A DNA stretch of 14,963 bases from CAYHSW01 sp964431075 (GCA_964431075.1 CAYSID010000018.1:1-14963); one strand, 5' to 3'. Shown: positions 1 to 9,625, counted from the first letter of the stretch. The notes: generated by a model not told the origin, from the letters alone. Numbers and translations are program-made.

Positions 1-70
1 AAATCGCGATGACCGCGATAACGATCATGAGCTCAATTAATGTAAAACCTTTTAATTTTAATTTATTCAT
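1..70 (-). CDS. Type IV pilin (partial, N-terminal 23 codons only)
   Basis: This is the start of a second type IV pilin, cut by the left edge of the window. The visible peptide begins MNKLKLKG followed by FTLIELMIVIAVIAI, the class III signal of type IV prepilins: a short basic leader, cleavage by prepilin peptidase between Gly8 and Phe9, Glu at +5 of the mature protein, and the start of the hydrophobic helix that anchors and packs the fibre. The ATG is preceded by a strong Shine-Dalgarno-like run (GGAGGGGGGTGAG, about 73-85 on the minus strand), which supports the start. It lies 40 bp downstream of the stop of the neighbouring pilin in the same orientation, so it is probably the last visible gene of the pilus operon. 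The head domain, and so its exact role (major or minor pilin), is out of view. Confidence 0.85.
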   Translation of the reverse strand, partial: MNKLKLKGFTLIELMIVIAVIAI

Positions 71-110
71 CGATACTCACCCCCCTCCAGATCATCTTGC
101 TCCCTCCAAA

Positions 111-524
111 TTACCTTGGACTAAAAAATGTGTTTGAACCACCACTTTCCTTGTATAAAGACAGAGTGTAAAACCCTCCCGCTTGAGCATAGGCATAAGT
201 TATACCTGTGCATCCGGCAACAGTCCAAGAGGCATTAATTGCACTCATTGTCATGGTTATCTTTCCACTTCCACAACCAGGATCTAATGGATCCGGCATG
301 TAAGAAGTCAGAAAAGAAATACCAGTGGGGTATGCATTGGTGTCACCCATATACCTCTCAAGTGATAATCTCAAGGCGTTCATTATTTGCTGCCTTTGAG
401 TATCACGGGCGGCGGCCTGTGCTCTGTTTAATCCAAATAAAATCAACGTCGCCAAAATCGCGATGACCGCGATAACGATCATGAGCTCAATTAATGTAAA
501 ACCTTTTAAAATATTTTTATTCAT
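111..524 (-). CDS. Type IV pilin / pseudopilin, 137 aa
   Basis: This is a structural subunit of a type IV pilus, inserted in the membrane as a prepilin and polymerised after cleavage. The N-terminus is MNKNILKG|FTLIELMIVIAVIAI, with Gly8 before the cleavage site and Glu at mature position 5. The hydrophobic helix continues to about residue 31, followed by the amphipathic helix (RAQAAARDTQRQQIMNALRLSLERYM) and a small Gly/Ser/Thr-rich head. The head holds Cys in GCGSGK and AGCTG that could form a disulfide loop. At 137 aa it is in the range of small bacterial pilins. The ATG at 524 has a GGGGAAGG Shine-Dalgarno-like sequence 8 nt upstream. It lies 36 bp downstream of pilC and is presumably co-transcribed with pilB, pilT and pilC. 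Whether it is the major pilin is not decidable here. Confidence 0.9.
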   Translation of the reverse strand: MNKNILKGFTLIELMIVIAVIAILATLILFGLNRAQAAARDTQRQQIMNALRLSLERYMGDTNAYPTGISFLTSYMPDPLDPGCGSGKITMTMSAINASWTVAGCTGITYAYAQAGGFYTLSLYKESGGSNTFFSPR

Positions 525-556
525 TCATTAAACCTTCCCCTTTCTGGTGCTTATTT

Positions 557-572
557 GTTATCACTTGATAAC
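557..572. repeat. Perfect inverted repeat over the pilC stop codon
   Basis: GTTATCA (557-563) and TGATAAC (566-572) are perfect complements separated by 2 bp, and the pilC stop codon lies in one arm. As RNA this would be a weak 7-bp A/U-rich hairpin with no following T run, so it is not a convincing terminator. It could be a processing or stability element between pilC and the pilin, or chance. Confidence 0.35.
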
Positions 573-1766
573 ATTCACCAAATTAAACATCGGCAAGAGA
601 ACTGCGATAGCCAGACCGGCGACCGCAATTCCTAATACGATAATTAAGGCAGGTTCTAAAGCCGTTGTCAAGTTCTTTATTTTTCGCTCGGCATTGCCTT
701 CAAAAAAATTGGCCAGACGTTCCAAACTCTTATCCATCGTCCCGGTCTCTTCTCCTATTGCCACCATCTGGGCAAAGATCGGGGGATAGAGTTCCATATT
801 TCGAAGAGCCAAAGAGAAAGGAAAACCCTTTTCTACCTGTCTGGCCGCTTCATCCATCGTTTCCTTATAAATATTATTGCCAATAACGTCTTTGGAAATT
901 CTCAGCGCCTCCAAAATAGCAATCCCGGCGCCAACCAGCGTCCCCATCGTCCGGGTCATGGTCGCAAATAGCACCTCGCGGTTTAGCTCTCCAAAAATAG
1001 GGATATCAAACATTAAATTATTTAGAGCGTACTCTCCGGACTTAGTTTGTTTTATGGAACGAAAGCCCAGAACCGCCAGCGCCAAAGCTAGGGCCGTCAA
1101 GTACCAATAATTTCTTATAAAATCAGAGATGCCGATAAGAACCCGCGTGGGAAGGGGGAGCTCGGAGTCAAATGACTTATAAACTTCGGACAAGGTGGGG
1201 ATGACAAAAATCATCATCAAAGGCCCGACACCAATCATGGCAATAATCACAATGACCGGATAAATCAAAGCTCCCTTGACTTTGGCTTTAAATTCAATGT
1301 CTTTTTCCAATGTATCCGCCAGCCTTCCCAGACTTTTATCCACCTGCCCCGAAGCCTCACCCGCCTTAACCATGCTGATGTATACCGGTTTAAAAATTTT
1401 CGGATATTTTTCCATGGCTCCGGAAAGAGTTGATCCCCCCATGACATCTTTCCTGATGTTGGTTACCACCTCGGAAAAATTTTGATTTGGCTGACCTTCA
1501 AGGTCCGTCAAAGCATCAGTCAGCGGCAAACCCGTCTCAAGCATGGTCGAGAGATGGCGAGTAAAGTTGGCTATATCCTGTTCAGCCACATTTTTTCGAA
1601 AGGGCAATAGATTATCAACAGAAAGGGAGCTTTTTTCCCAAAGGGAGATGACGAACAACCCGTGTTCCCTTATGGCCGCCGCCGCCCGAGTCGGGTTCGA
1701 AGACTCAATCACACCGGTTTGATACTTACCGTCGCGATTTTTTGCTTTGTAGGAGAAAATGGGCAT
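561..1766 (-). CDS. pilC: Type IV pilus inner-membrane platform protein PilC (GspF family)
   Basis: This is the polytopic inner-membrane platform on which the cytoplasmic ATPases act to assemble or disassemble the pilus. At 401 aa it has the family's usual length. It begins MPIFSYKAKNRDGK, the typical PilC/GspF opening, followed by two repeats of the GspF domain at about 66-190 and 268-393. Each contains the conserved pattern of a helical hairpin followed by a Gly-Glu segment (VKAGEASGQVDKSLGRLA at 133-150, AIGEETGTMDKSLERLA at 336-352). Membrane segments are visible at about 165-192, 213-235 and 370-393. The ATG is 4 bp after the pilT stop, which indicates translation coupled to pilT in one operon. 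The stop is TGA, evidence for the standard code. Confidence 0.95.
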   Translation of the reverse strand: MPIFSYKAKNRDGKYQTGVIESSNPTRAAAAIREHGLFVISLWEKSSLSVDNLLPFRKNVAEQDIANFTRHLSTMLETGLPLTDALTDLEGQPNQNFSEVVTNIRKDVMGGSTLSGAMEKYPKIFKPVYISMVKAGEASGQVDKSLGRLADTLEKDIEFKAKVKGALIYPVIVIIAMIGVGPLMMIFVIPTLSEVYKSFDSELPLPTRVLIGISDFIRNYWYLTALALALAVLGFRSIKQTKSGEYALNNLMFDIPIFGELNREVLFATMTRTMGTLVGAGIAILEALRISKDVIGNNIYKETMDEAARQVEKGFPFSLALRNMELYPPIFAQMVAIGEETGTMDKSLERLANFFEGNAERKIKNLTTALEPALIIVLGIAVAGLAIAVLLPMFNLVNVIK

Positions 1767-1770
1767 AAAA

Positions 1771-2829
1771 CTACTTCACCCGCACAAGACGCACCACTTC
1801 CTCCGGTCGGACAGAGTAGTCTTGGGCAGTTTCCATCGTGACCTCACCCTTTTTGACCCAATCGGCTAAAGATTTTTCCAAAACGGACATTCCCAATTCC
1901 CCGGAAGTTTGAATAATGTTGGGGATAAGGTGGGTCTTGCCTTCACGAATGGAATTTTGGATGGCCGGAGTGGCTAACATAATTTCCACCGCCGGTACCC
2001 GGCCGCCTTTTATTTTGGGAATCAGTCTTTGGGAAACAACCGCCTGCAAAACATTTGACAATTGTAACTTAACCTGCGCCTGCTGGTTTTCCGGAAAGAC
2101 ATCAACAATCCGGTCGATAGACTGGGCGGCGTCATTAGTATGCAAAGTGGCAAAAACCAGATGACCGGTCTCGGCAATTGTCAAGGCCGCGGCGATGGTT
2201 TCGTAATCCCGCATCTCTCCAACTAATACGACGTCCGGGTCCTCCCGCAGAGCCGAGCGCAGGGCAACATCCCAAGAATGAGTATCCGAGGACATCTCCC
2301 GTTGAGAAATAATCGCCTTACCTTTGGGATAAACGTACTCTACCGGATCTTCGATAGTAACGACATGAGCCGGCCGGGTCATGTTAATTTCGTTGATCAT
2401 CGACGCGCAGGACGTTGATTTGCCATGACCTGTCGGACCGGTGACTAAGATAAAGCCCTGACGCATCGCGGTAAACTGATGCAGAATCTGGGGCAGGTTC
2501 AAATCCTCAATTGTTCCGATTTTAACCGGCAGATAACGCAGGGCCGCGGCGAGGGTCATCTGCTGGTAATAGGCGTTAATCCGAAAACGGGCCCCGTCCC
2601 GAAACTGATAGGAAAAATCCAGCTCCCGGTTGCTTAGTAACAGTTCCTTTTGCTCCGGAGAGACAATGGAAAAGACCAGCCGGACAATATCTTCTGAAGT
2701 TAATATCCCGTAATTTGTCAGAGGACTCAATCGGCCGTCAACTCTTACCATCGGAGCAAAACCCGCCAATATATGCAGATCCGACGCCCCGAACGAAATC
2801 GTATTTTCTAATAGGTCCTGTATACTCAT
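1771..2829 (-). CDS. pilT: Pilus retraction ATPase PilT
   Basis: This is a hexameric cytoplasmic ATPase of the GspE/PilT family that powers pilus retraction. At 352 aa it matches PilT in length. It shows the Walker A motif GPTGHGKST (131-139), an Asp box around 159-165 (IEDPVEY), Walker B DVVLVGEMRD (199-208) and His box GHLVFATLHT (222-231). Further PilT-specific stretches are IDRIVDVFPENQQAQVKLQLS (238-258), the IREGKTHLIPNIIQ segment (294-307) and a C-terminal SVRPEEVVRLV. These match PilT rather than the extension ATPase, and the tetracysteine zinc site of PilB is absent. His135 replaces the usual Ser within Walker A, but GxxxxGK[ST] is kept. It starts 6 bp after pilB with no clear Shine-Dalgarno sequence, suggesting coupling. 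Expected partners are PilC and the pilins downstream. Confidence 0.95.
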   Translation of the reverse strand: MSIQDLLENTISFGASDLHILAGFAPMVRVDGRLSPLTNYGILTSEDIVRLVFSIVSPEQKELLLSNRELDFSYQFRDGARFRINAYYQQMTLAAALRYLPVKIGTIEDLNLPQILHQFTAMRQGFILVTGPTGHGKSTSCASMINEINMTRPAHVVTIEDPVEYVYPKGKAIISQREMSSDTHSWDVALRSALREDPDVVLVGEMRDYETIAAALTIAETGHLVFATLHTNDAAQSIDRIVDVFPENQQAQVKLQLSNVLQAVVSQRLIPKIKGGRVPAVEIMLATPAIQNSIREGKTHLIPNIIQTSGELGMSVLEKSLADWVKKGEVTMETAQDYSVRPEEVVRLVRVK

Positions 2830-2835
2830 AAAATT

Positions 2836-4542
2836 TTAATCTTGTGCCACCCGCAACACTTCTTCCAGTGTAGTAATTCCTTCAACGGCTTTCAAGTACC
2901 CATCTTGTTTCATCGTCACCATCCCGGTATTTTTAGCTTCGGTTTCGATATACGAAGCGTTGGCCCGCTCTAAAACCATAGCCCCAATCTTTTCCGTCAC
3001 CGGTAAAACTTCAAAAATTCCGATTCTGCCAACATAACCCGTTTGTCCGCATTCATCGCAGCCCTTTCCCCGGTAAAGCTTCAGTTGACCATCGGGATAT
3101 CTGGCCGTATCCAAATATTTGCCTAACACATTTCTTATATCCCAGACGATTTCTTCCGGCGGATCATAGCTTTCCTTACAGCCGGCGCAAATTCGCCGGC
3201 AAATCCGCTGGCCCACCAAGGCGTTCATTGATGAGGCAATCAGGAACGGCTCGGCGTGCAAATCCAAAAGCCGCGGCAGAGCGCCGGCAGCGTTATTGGT
3301 GTGCAAGGTAGAAAAGACGAGGTGGCCTGTCAGAGCAGCTTGAATTGCCAAATCGGTGGTTTCATCATCGCGGATTTCCCCGACAAGAATAATGTTCGGG
3401 TCCTGCCGTAAAAAGGACCGCAGGCCAGAGGCGAAAGTCAACCCCGCCTGAGGATTAATCTGCACCTGATTCACCCCGGAAATCTGATACTCTACCGGGT
3501 CCTCCAGGGTCACAATGTTGACCTTGCTGGAGTTTATTTTTGATAAAACGGAATAAAGGGTAGTAGTCTTCCCGGAACCGGTCGGCCCGCAAACAACAAT
3601 TATGCCGTGAGGCCGCAGCATCGCTACTTCCAAATTGCGCAACGCTGTACCTCTCAATCCAAGCTCAATGAGAGTGGGAACTCCTCCCGATTTTTTCAGG
3701 AGCCGGATGACCACTTTTTCTCCAAAAACCGTCGGCAGGGTGGAAACCCGAAGATCAACCTCTTCGTCGTTCACCCTAAAGTTGAACCGGCCGTCCTGGG
3801 GCAGTCTTTTTTCGTCAATTTTCAGCTCGGATAAGATCTTAACCCGGGCTACCACCGAATCATGAATTCTTGCCGGCAGGGTCAATTTTTCATATAAAAT
3901 ACCGTCAATCCGGTATCTTATTCTTGTCAGTTCCTCGAGGGGTTCGATGTGGATGTCCGATGCCCGGGATTTAATGGCAAATTCCAAAAGGGCGTTGACT
4001 ATTTTAGTTACCCCCTGTTCCGTGGTGATAAGAGGCATCTTGGAAAGCTCCCCCGTTTTCTCCTTCAATTCCGGCGTTTCCTCAAGCGCCTCGGTTACTT
4101 CGGTTCCCAAATTTTGGGCGTAAAAAGTTTTGATAGCCATTTTTACCTGTTCAACCGAAGCGAGGAAGGGGGTAACTTTGACCCGGCTTTTTTTCTCGAT
4201 AAAATCAATAACCTGCAGATCCAAAGGGTCGGTCATTGCCAACGACAAGGTGTTGGTCTGGGGATCAAAAGCGAAGGGGATCAAGAGGTATTTGGCGGCA
4301 ATCGGTTCGGCCACCATCTGCAGGAGGTCGGGAGCAATGTTGCGCTTCTCTAGATCAATAAACGGAGTCCCCACCAATTTGGCTTTTGCCTGGGAAATTT
4401 GCAGGGGAGTAGCCAAACCCAACTCCAGAAGGAGGTTCTCAACCGACTTGCCGTTATTAATATGCTCATAACGGACAAGGCTTAGCTGCTCCTCCGTTAT
4501 GATTTTATCCTCAAACAAAACATCTTCAAGATTTTTTTCCAT
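2836..4542 (-). CDS. pilB: Type IV pilus assembly (extension) ATPase PilB
   Basis: This is the hexameric cytoplasmic ATPase that drives pilus polymerisation. At 568 aa it is the normal length for PilB/GspE. The N-terminal ~150 residues look like the MshEN/GspE N-terminal domain, which in some relatives binds cyclic-di-GMP; I cannot say whether this one does. The ATPase core shows the Asp box RASDIHIEP (193-201), Walker A GPTGSGKTT (319-327), Walker B IILVGEIRD (384-392) and His box GHLVFSTLHT (406-415). A zinc-binding tetracysteine of the PilB type follows (CAGC at 452-455, CDEC at 495-498). It is the first gene of the minus-strand operon. The ATG is only 2-8 nt from a -10-like sequence, so its mRNA may be leaderless. 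It is divergent from holB. Confidence 0.96.
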   Translation of the reverse strand: MEKNLEDVLFEDKIITEEQLSLVRYEHINNGKSVENLLLELGLATPLQISQAKAKLVGTPFIDLEKRNIAPDLLQMVAEPIAAKYLLIPFAFDPQTNTLSLAMTDPLDLQVIDFIEKKSRVKVTPFLASVEQVKMAIKTFYAQNLGTEVTEALEETPELKEKTGELSKMPLITTEQGVTKIVNALLEFAIKSRASDIHIEPLEELTRIRYRIDGILYEKLTLPARIHDSVVARVKILSELKIDEKRLPQDGRFNFRVNDEEVDLRVSTLPTVFGEKVVIRLLKKSGGVPTLIELGLRGTALRNLEVAMLRPHGIIVVCGPTGSGKTTTLYSVLSKINSSKVNIVTLEDPVEYQISGVNQVQINPQAGLTFASGLRSFLRQDPNIILVGEIRDDETTDLAIQAALTGHLVFSTLHTNNAAGALPRLLDLHAEPFLIASSMNALVGQRICRRICAGCKESYDPPEEIVWDIRNVLGKYLDTARYPDGQLKLYRGKGCDECGQTGYVGRIGIFEVLPVTEKIGAMVLERANASYIETEAKNTGMVTMKQDGYLKAVEGITTLEEVLRVAQD

Positions 4543-4547
4543 AGGGC

Positions 4548-4562
4548 AGTATAATAAATACT
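4548..4562. promoter_or_regulatory. Overlapping bidirectional -10 region between pilB and holB
   Basis: The 23-bp gap between the divergent start codons contains the perfect inverted repeat AGTAT-AATAA-ATACT. On the plus strand it reads TATAAT at 4550-4555, 10 nt before the holB ATG. On the minus strand it reads TATTAT (4556 to 4551), 8 nt before the pilB ATG. With the standard 6-nt spacing from -10 to +1, the predicted starts are near 4562 (plus) and 4544 (minus), 18 bp apart, leaving leaders of about 4 and 2 nt. No good -35 is visible in either direction, so each promoter would rely on the -10 and its context. The start positions are predictions. Confidence 0.55.
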
Positions 4563-4565
4563 AAC

Positions 4566-5120
4566 ATGTTTATCATCGTAGGCCAATACACAAAAAACGA
4601 TAAAGATTTCGTCATCGAGCGCCTTGGGGATAAATCTGAAATCGTCATCGACCAGATCCACGAGATGCAAAAAATAATCAGCCTGGCTCACCAGCCATTA
4701 AACGTCGTCATCCGCGAAGCGCAATTTCTTAATCCGCCGGCTCAAAACGCCTTGCTTAAGACTCTTGAAGAGCCGCCGGAAAACACTACCATTTACCTTT
4801 ACGTCGACAGCGAAGACAATTTATTACCAACAATTGTGTCTCGTTGTGTTGTAAAAGTTCAAAGTTTAAAGTTTAAAGTTGAAATTTCCTCCGATCTTAT
4901 TAAACTTTTAAACCTTATACTTGAAACTAATATCAAAGAAGGTTTTAAATGGGCGGAGAAAATAAAGGATCGGCAGGAAGCGGTAAAAATAATTGATGAT
5001 TTGATGGCCACGAAAGAATCCTTGTCCGTTTACCGCCGCCTCCAGAAAACTAAAAAATACCTGCGCGCTAACTGTAACCTCCGGTTGACTTTGGAAAATT
5101 TGTTTATAGACACTTTGTAA
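4566..5120 (+). CDS. holB: Short DNA polymerase III delta'-like clamp-loader protein
   Basis: This is probably the delta' subunit of the replicative clamp loader, or a reduced relative. The diagnostic stretch is AQFLNPPAQNALLKTLEEPPE (52-72), followed by a strand and LLPTIVSRC (86-94). The SRC motif (92-94) supplies the arginine finger in clamp-loader AAA+ proteins. At 184 aa it is much shorter than the usual ~300-aa delta'. It has no N-terminal Walker A region (it starts MFIIVGQYTKNDKDF, with no GxxGxGKT) and a short C-terminal part. Delta' subunits often do not hydrolyse ATP, so loss of the P-loop is compatible with a stator role. A heptanucleotide repeat encodes residues 97-106, at the end of the conserved domain. 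It lies 13 bp before gyrB and is probably co-transcribed. Alternative: a degenerating dnaX/holB fragment. Confidence 0.7.
   Translation: MFIIVGQYTKNDKDFVIERLGDKSEIVIDQIHEMQKIISLAHQPLNVVIREAQFLNPPAQNALLKTLEEPPENTTIYLYVDSEDNLLPTIVSRCVVKVQSLKFKVEISSDLIKLLNLILETNIKEGFKWAEKIKDRQEAVKIIDDLMATKESLSVYRRLQKTKKYLRANCNLRLTLENLFIDTL
4854..4881 (+). repeat. Heptanucleotide tandem repeat (AAAGTTN)x4 inside holB
   Basis: Four consecutive 7-bp units (AAAGTTC, AAAGTTT, AAAGTTT, AAAGTTG) lie within the coding sequence just after the SRC-motif region. Because 7 is not a multiple of 3, gain or loss of one unit would shift the frame. In the present length the frame stays open to the stop at 5118-5120. Confidence 0.8.
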
Positions 5121-5124
5121 ATAA

Positions 5125-7065
<1,941 letters not shown>

Positions 7066-7068
7066 TGC

Positions 7069-7096
7069 TTGAAAAACAGAGCAGATTGCATATAAT
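7069..7096 (+). promoter_or_regulatory. Promoter of hppA (TTGAAA-16-TATAAT)
   Basis: The -35 is TTGAAA (7069-7074), with a 16-bp spacer and a perfect -10 TATAAT (7091-7096). The ATG at 7109 is 12 nt after the -10, giving a predicted leader of about 6 nt with no Shine-Dalgarno sequence. A second TATAATT follows one helical turn later (7102-7108), directly touching the ATG. It has no matching -35 and would place the start inside the gene. Confidence 0.7.
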
Positions 7097-7108
7097 TCGC
7101 CTATAATT

Positions 7109-9142
7109 ATGCACTATTTGGAGCTGATAAAGAATAATTTACAACTTCTTCCATTTGCCGCAGGATTTTTGGCCGTTTTATTTGCCCTGTTTCAATCAGC
7201 AAGGATTTTAAAACTCTCTCCGGGAAATGAAAAAATGCAGGAGGTAGCCAAGGCAATTCTGGAAGGAGCTAATGCTTATTTAAAAAAACAGTACATTGTG
7301 GTAGCCATGGTGGCTTTGCCGTTAACCGTTCTGATGTTTTTCCTGTATGGAATCTACGCGGCGGGGGCGTTTCTTATCGGCGCGACACTGTCGGCCGTTT
7401 GTGGAGTGGTAGGGATGAGTATTTCTGTTCGCTCAAATTCCCGAACAGCCGAAGCGGCGAAAAACGGTTTGGGTGCGGCGCTTGCGGTTGGCTTTCAGGG
7501 AGGGACGGTAACCGGATTTTTTGTCGCCGGGCTGGCTTTGCTGGCCGTATCCTTTGTCCTGTTTGCCCTGCCGGGTGGCAACGAAAAACTGGCGGCTCTT
7601 GGTTTTGGCGCCTCCTTAATTTCCGTTTTCGCCCGAATCGGGGGCGGGATTTTTACTAAAGCTGCCGACGTGGGAACAGACATGGTCGGCAAAATTGAAG
7701 CTGGTATTCCCGAAGACGATCCGAGAAACCCGGGGGTAATCGCTGATAACGTCGGAGACAATGTCGGCGACTGCGCCGGCATGGCCGCGGACTTGTTTGA
7801 GACTTATGTCGTCACCATGATTGCCGCTATTTTGTTGGGCGAGCTGGCTCTGCCTCATTTCAAGGCCGCTGCAGTCTACCCGATGATTATCGGCGCGGCC
7901 TCCATTTTGACCTCGATTGCGGCCTCATTTTTTGTCCGGCTTGACCGATCAGGATCAATCATGGGAGCCTTGTATAAAGGGCTGATTTCTTCCGCCCTAA
8001 TGTCCAGCGGGGTTTTTTATTTGTTAACTAAATATCTAATGGCGGAAAACGCTATCTATTCATGGTTTAATCTTTATCTTTCCTCGCTCCTAGGAATCGT
8101 AGTCACGGCGGGAATGGTTTTGATCACCGATTTTTATACCTCCAAAAAATACGGCTCGGTAAAATATATCGCCGCCGCTTCCAACTCCGGCCACGGAACA
8201 AATATCATTGCCGGATTGGCTGTATCCATGAAATCGACCGCCGCTCCGGTCGTCGTCATCTGCGCCGCGATGCTTATCGCTTTTCAATTGGCGGGACTTT
8301 ACGGTATCGCTATTGCCGGAGCAGCTATGCTTTCCTTAGCCGGAATTGTGGTAGCTATTGACGCCTTTGGACCGATAACCGACAACGCCGGAGGAATCGC
8401 GGAAATGGCTGGCCTTCCCAAAAACACCCGGGAAGTTACCGACGCTCTTGACGCCGTCGGCAACACCACTAAAGCGGTAACCAAAGGCTACGCCATCGGC
8501 AGCGCCGCCCTGGCCGCTCTGGTTCTATTTGGAGCTTATCTGCAGGAGATTAGCTTACGACTGGCTACCCGAACCAGCGCTCCCATTAATTTTTCCTTAA
8601 GCGATCCGTATGTCATCGTCGGACTGTTTATCGGCGGCGCCATGCCTTATTTTTTCGGGGCTTTGCTGATGGAAGCGGTCGGCAAAGCCGCAGGGGCAAT
8701 TGTGACGGAAATCCGCCGCCAGTTCCATGAAATCAAAGGATTGATGGAGGGGAAGGCCAGACCGCAGTACGGCCGGGCGGTAGAGATTGTCACCGGCGCG
8801 GCGATTAAAGAGATGATCGCGCCAGCCTTAATTCCGGTGGCGATCCCGGTTTTAGTCGGCTTCGTTTTAGGCCCGGTCGCTCTTGGAGGATTGCTGGTGG
8901 GATCAATTGTCACCGGACTTTTCGTGGGAATTTCCATGACCACCGGCGGGGCCGCGTGGGATAACGCCAAGAAATACATCGAGGCCGGCAATTACGGCGG
9001 TAAAAAATCCCCGGCGCATCAGGCAGCGGTAACCGGCGACACCGTCGGCGATCCCTACAAAGACACCGCCGGCCCGGCCATAAACCCGATGATTAAAGTT
9101 GCTAACATTGTGGCTTTGTTGATTGCCGGTCTAATTGCATAA
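7109..9142 (+). CDS. hppA: Membrane-bound pyrophosphatase, K+-independent H+-pumping type
   Basis: This integral membrane enzyme couples hydrolysis of pyrophosphate to ion pumping. At 677 aa with about 16 hydrophobic helices it has the usual size. Catalytic signatures are [16 protein letters not shown] (182-197), DDPRNP (203-208), the [19 protein letters not shown] block (213-231), [12 protein letters not shown] and the C-terminal [18 protein letters not shown]. In the subtype-defining segment [10 protein letters not shown], Lys455 and Thr458 occupy the positions that are Ala and Gly/Ala in K+-dependent enzymes. By the established family rule this marks the K+-independent, proton-pumping class. 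Such a pump could recover energy from pyrophosphate released in biosynthesis, useful in an organism that may lack respiration (inference). It has its own promoter and no Shine-Dalgarno sequence. The gene at 9146 begins 3 bp after its stop. Confidence 0.95.
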   Translation: MHYLELIKNNLQLLPFAAGFLAVLFALFQSARILKLSPGNEKMQEVAKAILEGANAYLKKQYIVVAMVALPLTVLMFFLYGIYAAGAFLIGATLSAVCGVVGMSISVRSNSRTAEAAKNGLGAALAVGFQGGTVTGFFVAGLALLAVSFVLFALPGGNEKLAALGFGASLISVFARIGGGIFTKAADVGTDMVGKIEAGIPEDDPRNPGVIADNVGDNVGDCAGMAADLFETYVVTMIAAILLGELALPHFKAAAVYPMIIGAASILTSIAASFFVRLDRSGSIMGALYKGLISSALMSSGVFYLLTKYLMAENAIYSWFNLYLSSLLGIVVTAGMVLITDFYTSKKYGSVKYIAAASNSGHGTNIIAGLAVSMKSTAAPVVVICAAMLIAFQLAGLYGIAIAGAAMLSLAGIVVAIDAFGPITDNAGGIAEMAGLPKNTREVTDALDAVGNTTKAVTKGYAIGSAALAALVLFGAYLQEISLRLATRTSAPINFSLSDPYVIVGLFIGGAMPYFFGALLMEAVGKAAGAIVTEIRRQFHEIKGLMEGKARPQYGRAVEIVTGAAIKEMIAPALIPVAIPVLVGFVLGPVALGGLLVGSIVTGLFVGISMTTGGAAWDNAKKYIEAGNYGGKKSPAHQAAVTGDTVGDPYKDTAGPAINPMIKVANIVALLIAGLIA

Positions 9143-9145
9143 AAT

Positions 9146-9483
9146 ATGGCCGAAAACTTAAATCAAAGAGAACTGCTTATAAAATCAATACGAGAGAGAG
9201 AGATGTCTGTGGAGTTTTCGCCGCATTGGGACAAATAAATCAGTTACTTACAGGTGGAAATTTACAAGGAGATTTTATTCCAGAACTGGCCGATCAACTA
9301 ACTGAAAAAATAAAGGGTGTGCTTAATGCAGATGATCGGGCATCCGAAACTATCTATCTTGGTGATAGTGGTTTATCGGGAATTGTAATAGGAAAAGATG
9401 GTGAAAAAATTATTGCTGATTTATCAAGCGTTTCAACTGAAAAATCAAAGCATGAATGGAACAAATTGATAAAACCTAACTAG
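9146..9483 (+). pseudogene. Small unrecognised protein gene, frameshifted at a (GA)6 tract
   Basis: An ATG at 9146, 3 bp after the hppA stop, opens a 30-codon frame (MAENLNQRELLIKSIRERE...) that ends at 9236-9238. The downstream part continues in another frame to the TAG at 9481-9483 (...LGQINQLLTGGNLQGDFIPEL...). The switch falls at the dinucleotide tract (GA)6 at 9192-9203. With one GA fewer, the two halves join as ...LLIKSIRERDVCGVFAALGQ..., one uninterrupted 111-aa protein. Read as is, the downstream part could only start at a TTG (9226), with a weak GGAG 11 nt upstream. Options are a recent null allele, a phase-variable locus, recoding (a -1 shift would also restore the frame, but no classical slippery site is seen), or a sequencing indel. 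I do not recognise the protein family; no membrane segment or catalytic motif stands out. Confidence 0.65.
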
Positions 9484-9520
9484 GGGGATTCTGGGCTCGT
9501 TTCGCTTGCCCGTATGACGA
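9484..9520. repeat. Degenerate dispersed palindromic repeat, copy 1
   Basis: Directly after the preceding stop lies GATTCTGGGC...GCCCGTATGAC, with complementary GGGC (9493-9496) and GCCC (9508-9511). Read on the minus strand it starts GTCATACGGGC and ends CCCAGAATCC. It resembles the GTCATTC...GAATCC-type short interspersed repeats common in bacterial intergenic DNA and matches the pattern of the copies at 10234-10258 and 13224-13257. It may also act as a weak hairpin. Confidence 0.45.
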
Positions 9521-9591
9521 ATAAGCTGTTGTAACAATCCAAAAACTTCTGTTAACGATCGTAAAAGTGGGTTGGAAATTAATACTCCTTA

Positions 9592-9619
9592 TTGAAAAAA
9601 ATAATATCGTGACTATAAT
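9592..9619 (+). promoter_or_regulatory. Promoter of the 190-aa gene (TTGAAA-16-TATAAT)
   Basis: TTGAAA (9592-9597), a 16-bp spacer and TATAAT (9614-9619) are followed by exactly 6 nt and the ATG at 9626. With the standard spacing, +1 falls on the A of the ATG, so a leaderless mRNA is predicted. No Shine-Dalgarno sequence is present, which agrees. Confidence 0.7.
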
Positions 9620-9625
9620 TTAACT

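Noticed and set aside
3949..4353. 134-aa plus-strand open frame antisense to pilB
   Set aside because: It is a shadow of the strongly supported pilB frame, with no start signals or recognisable motifs.
8647..8991. 114-aa minus-strand frame antisense to hppA
   Set aside because: It mirrors the conserved pyrophosphatase sequence; its Pro/Ala/Thr-rich composition is the expected antisense by-product.
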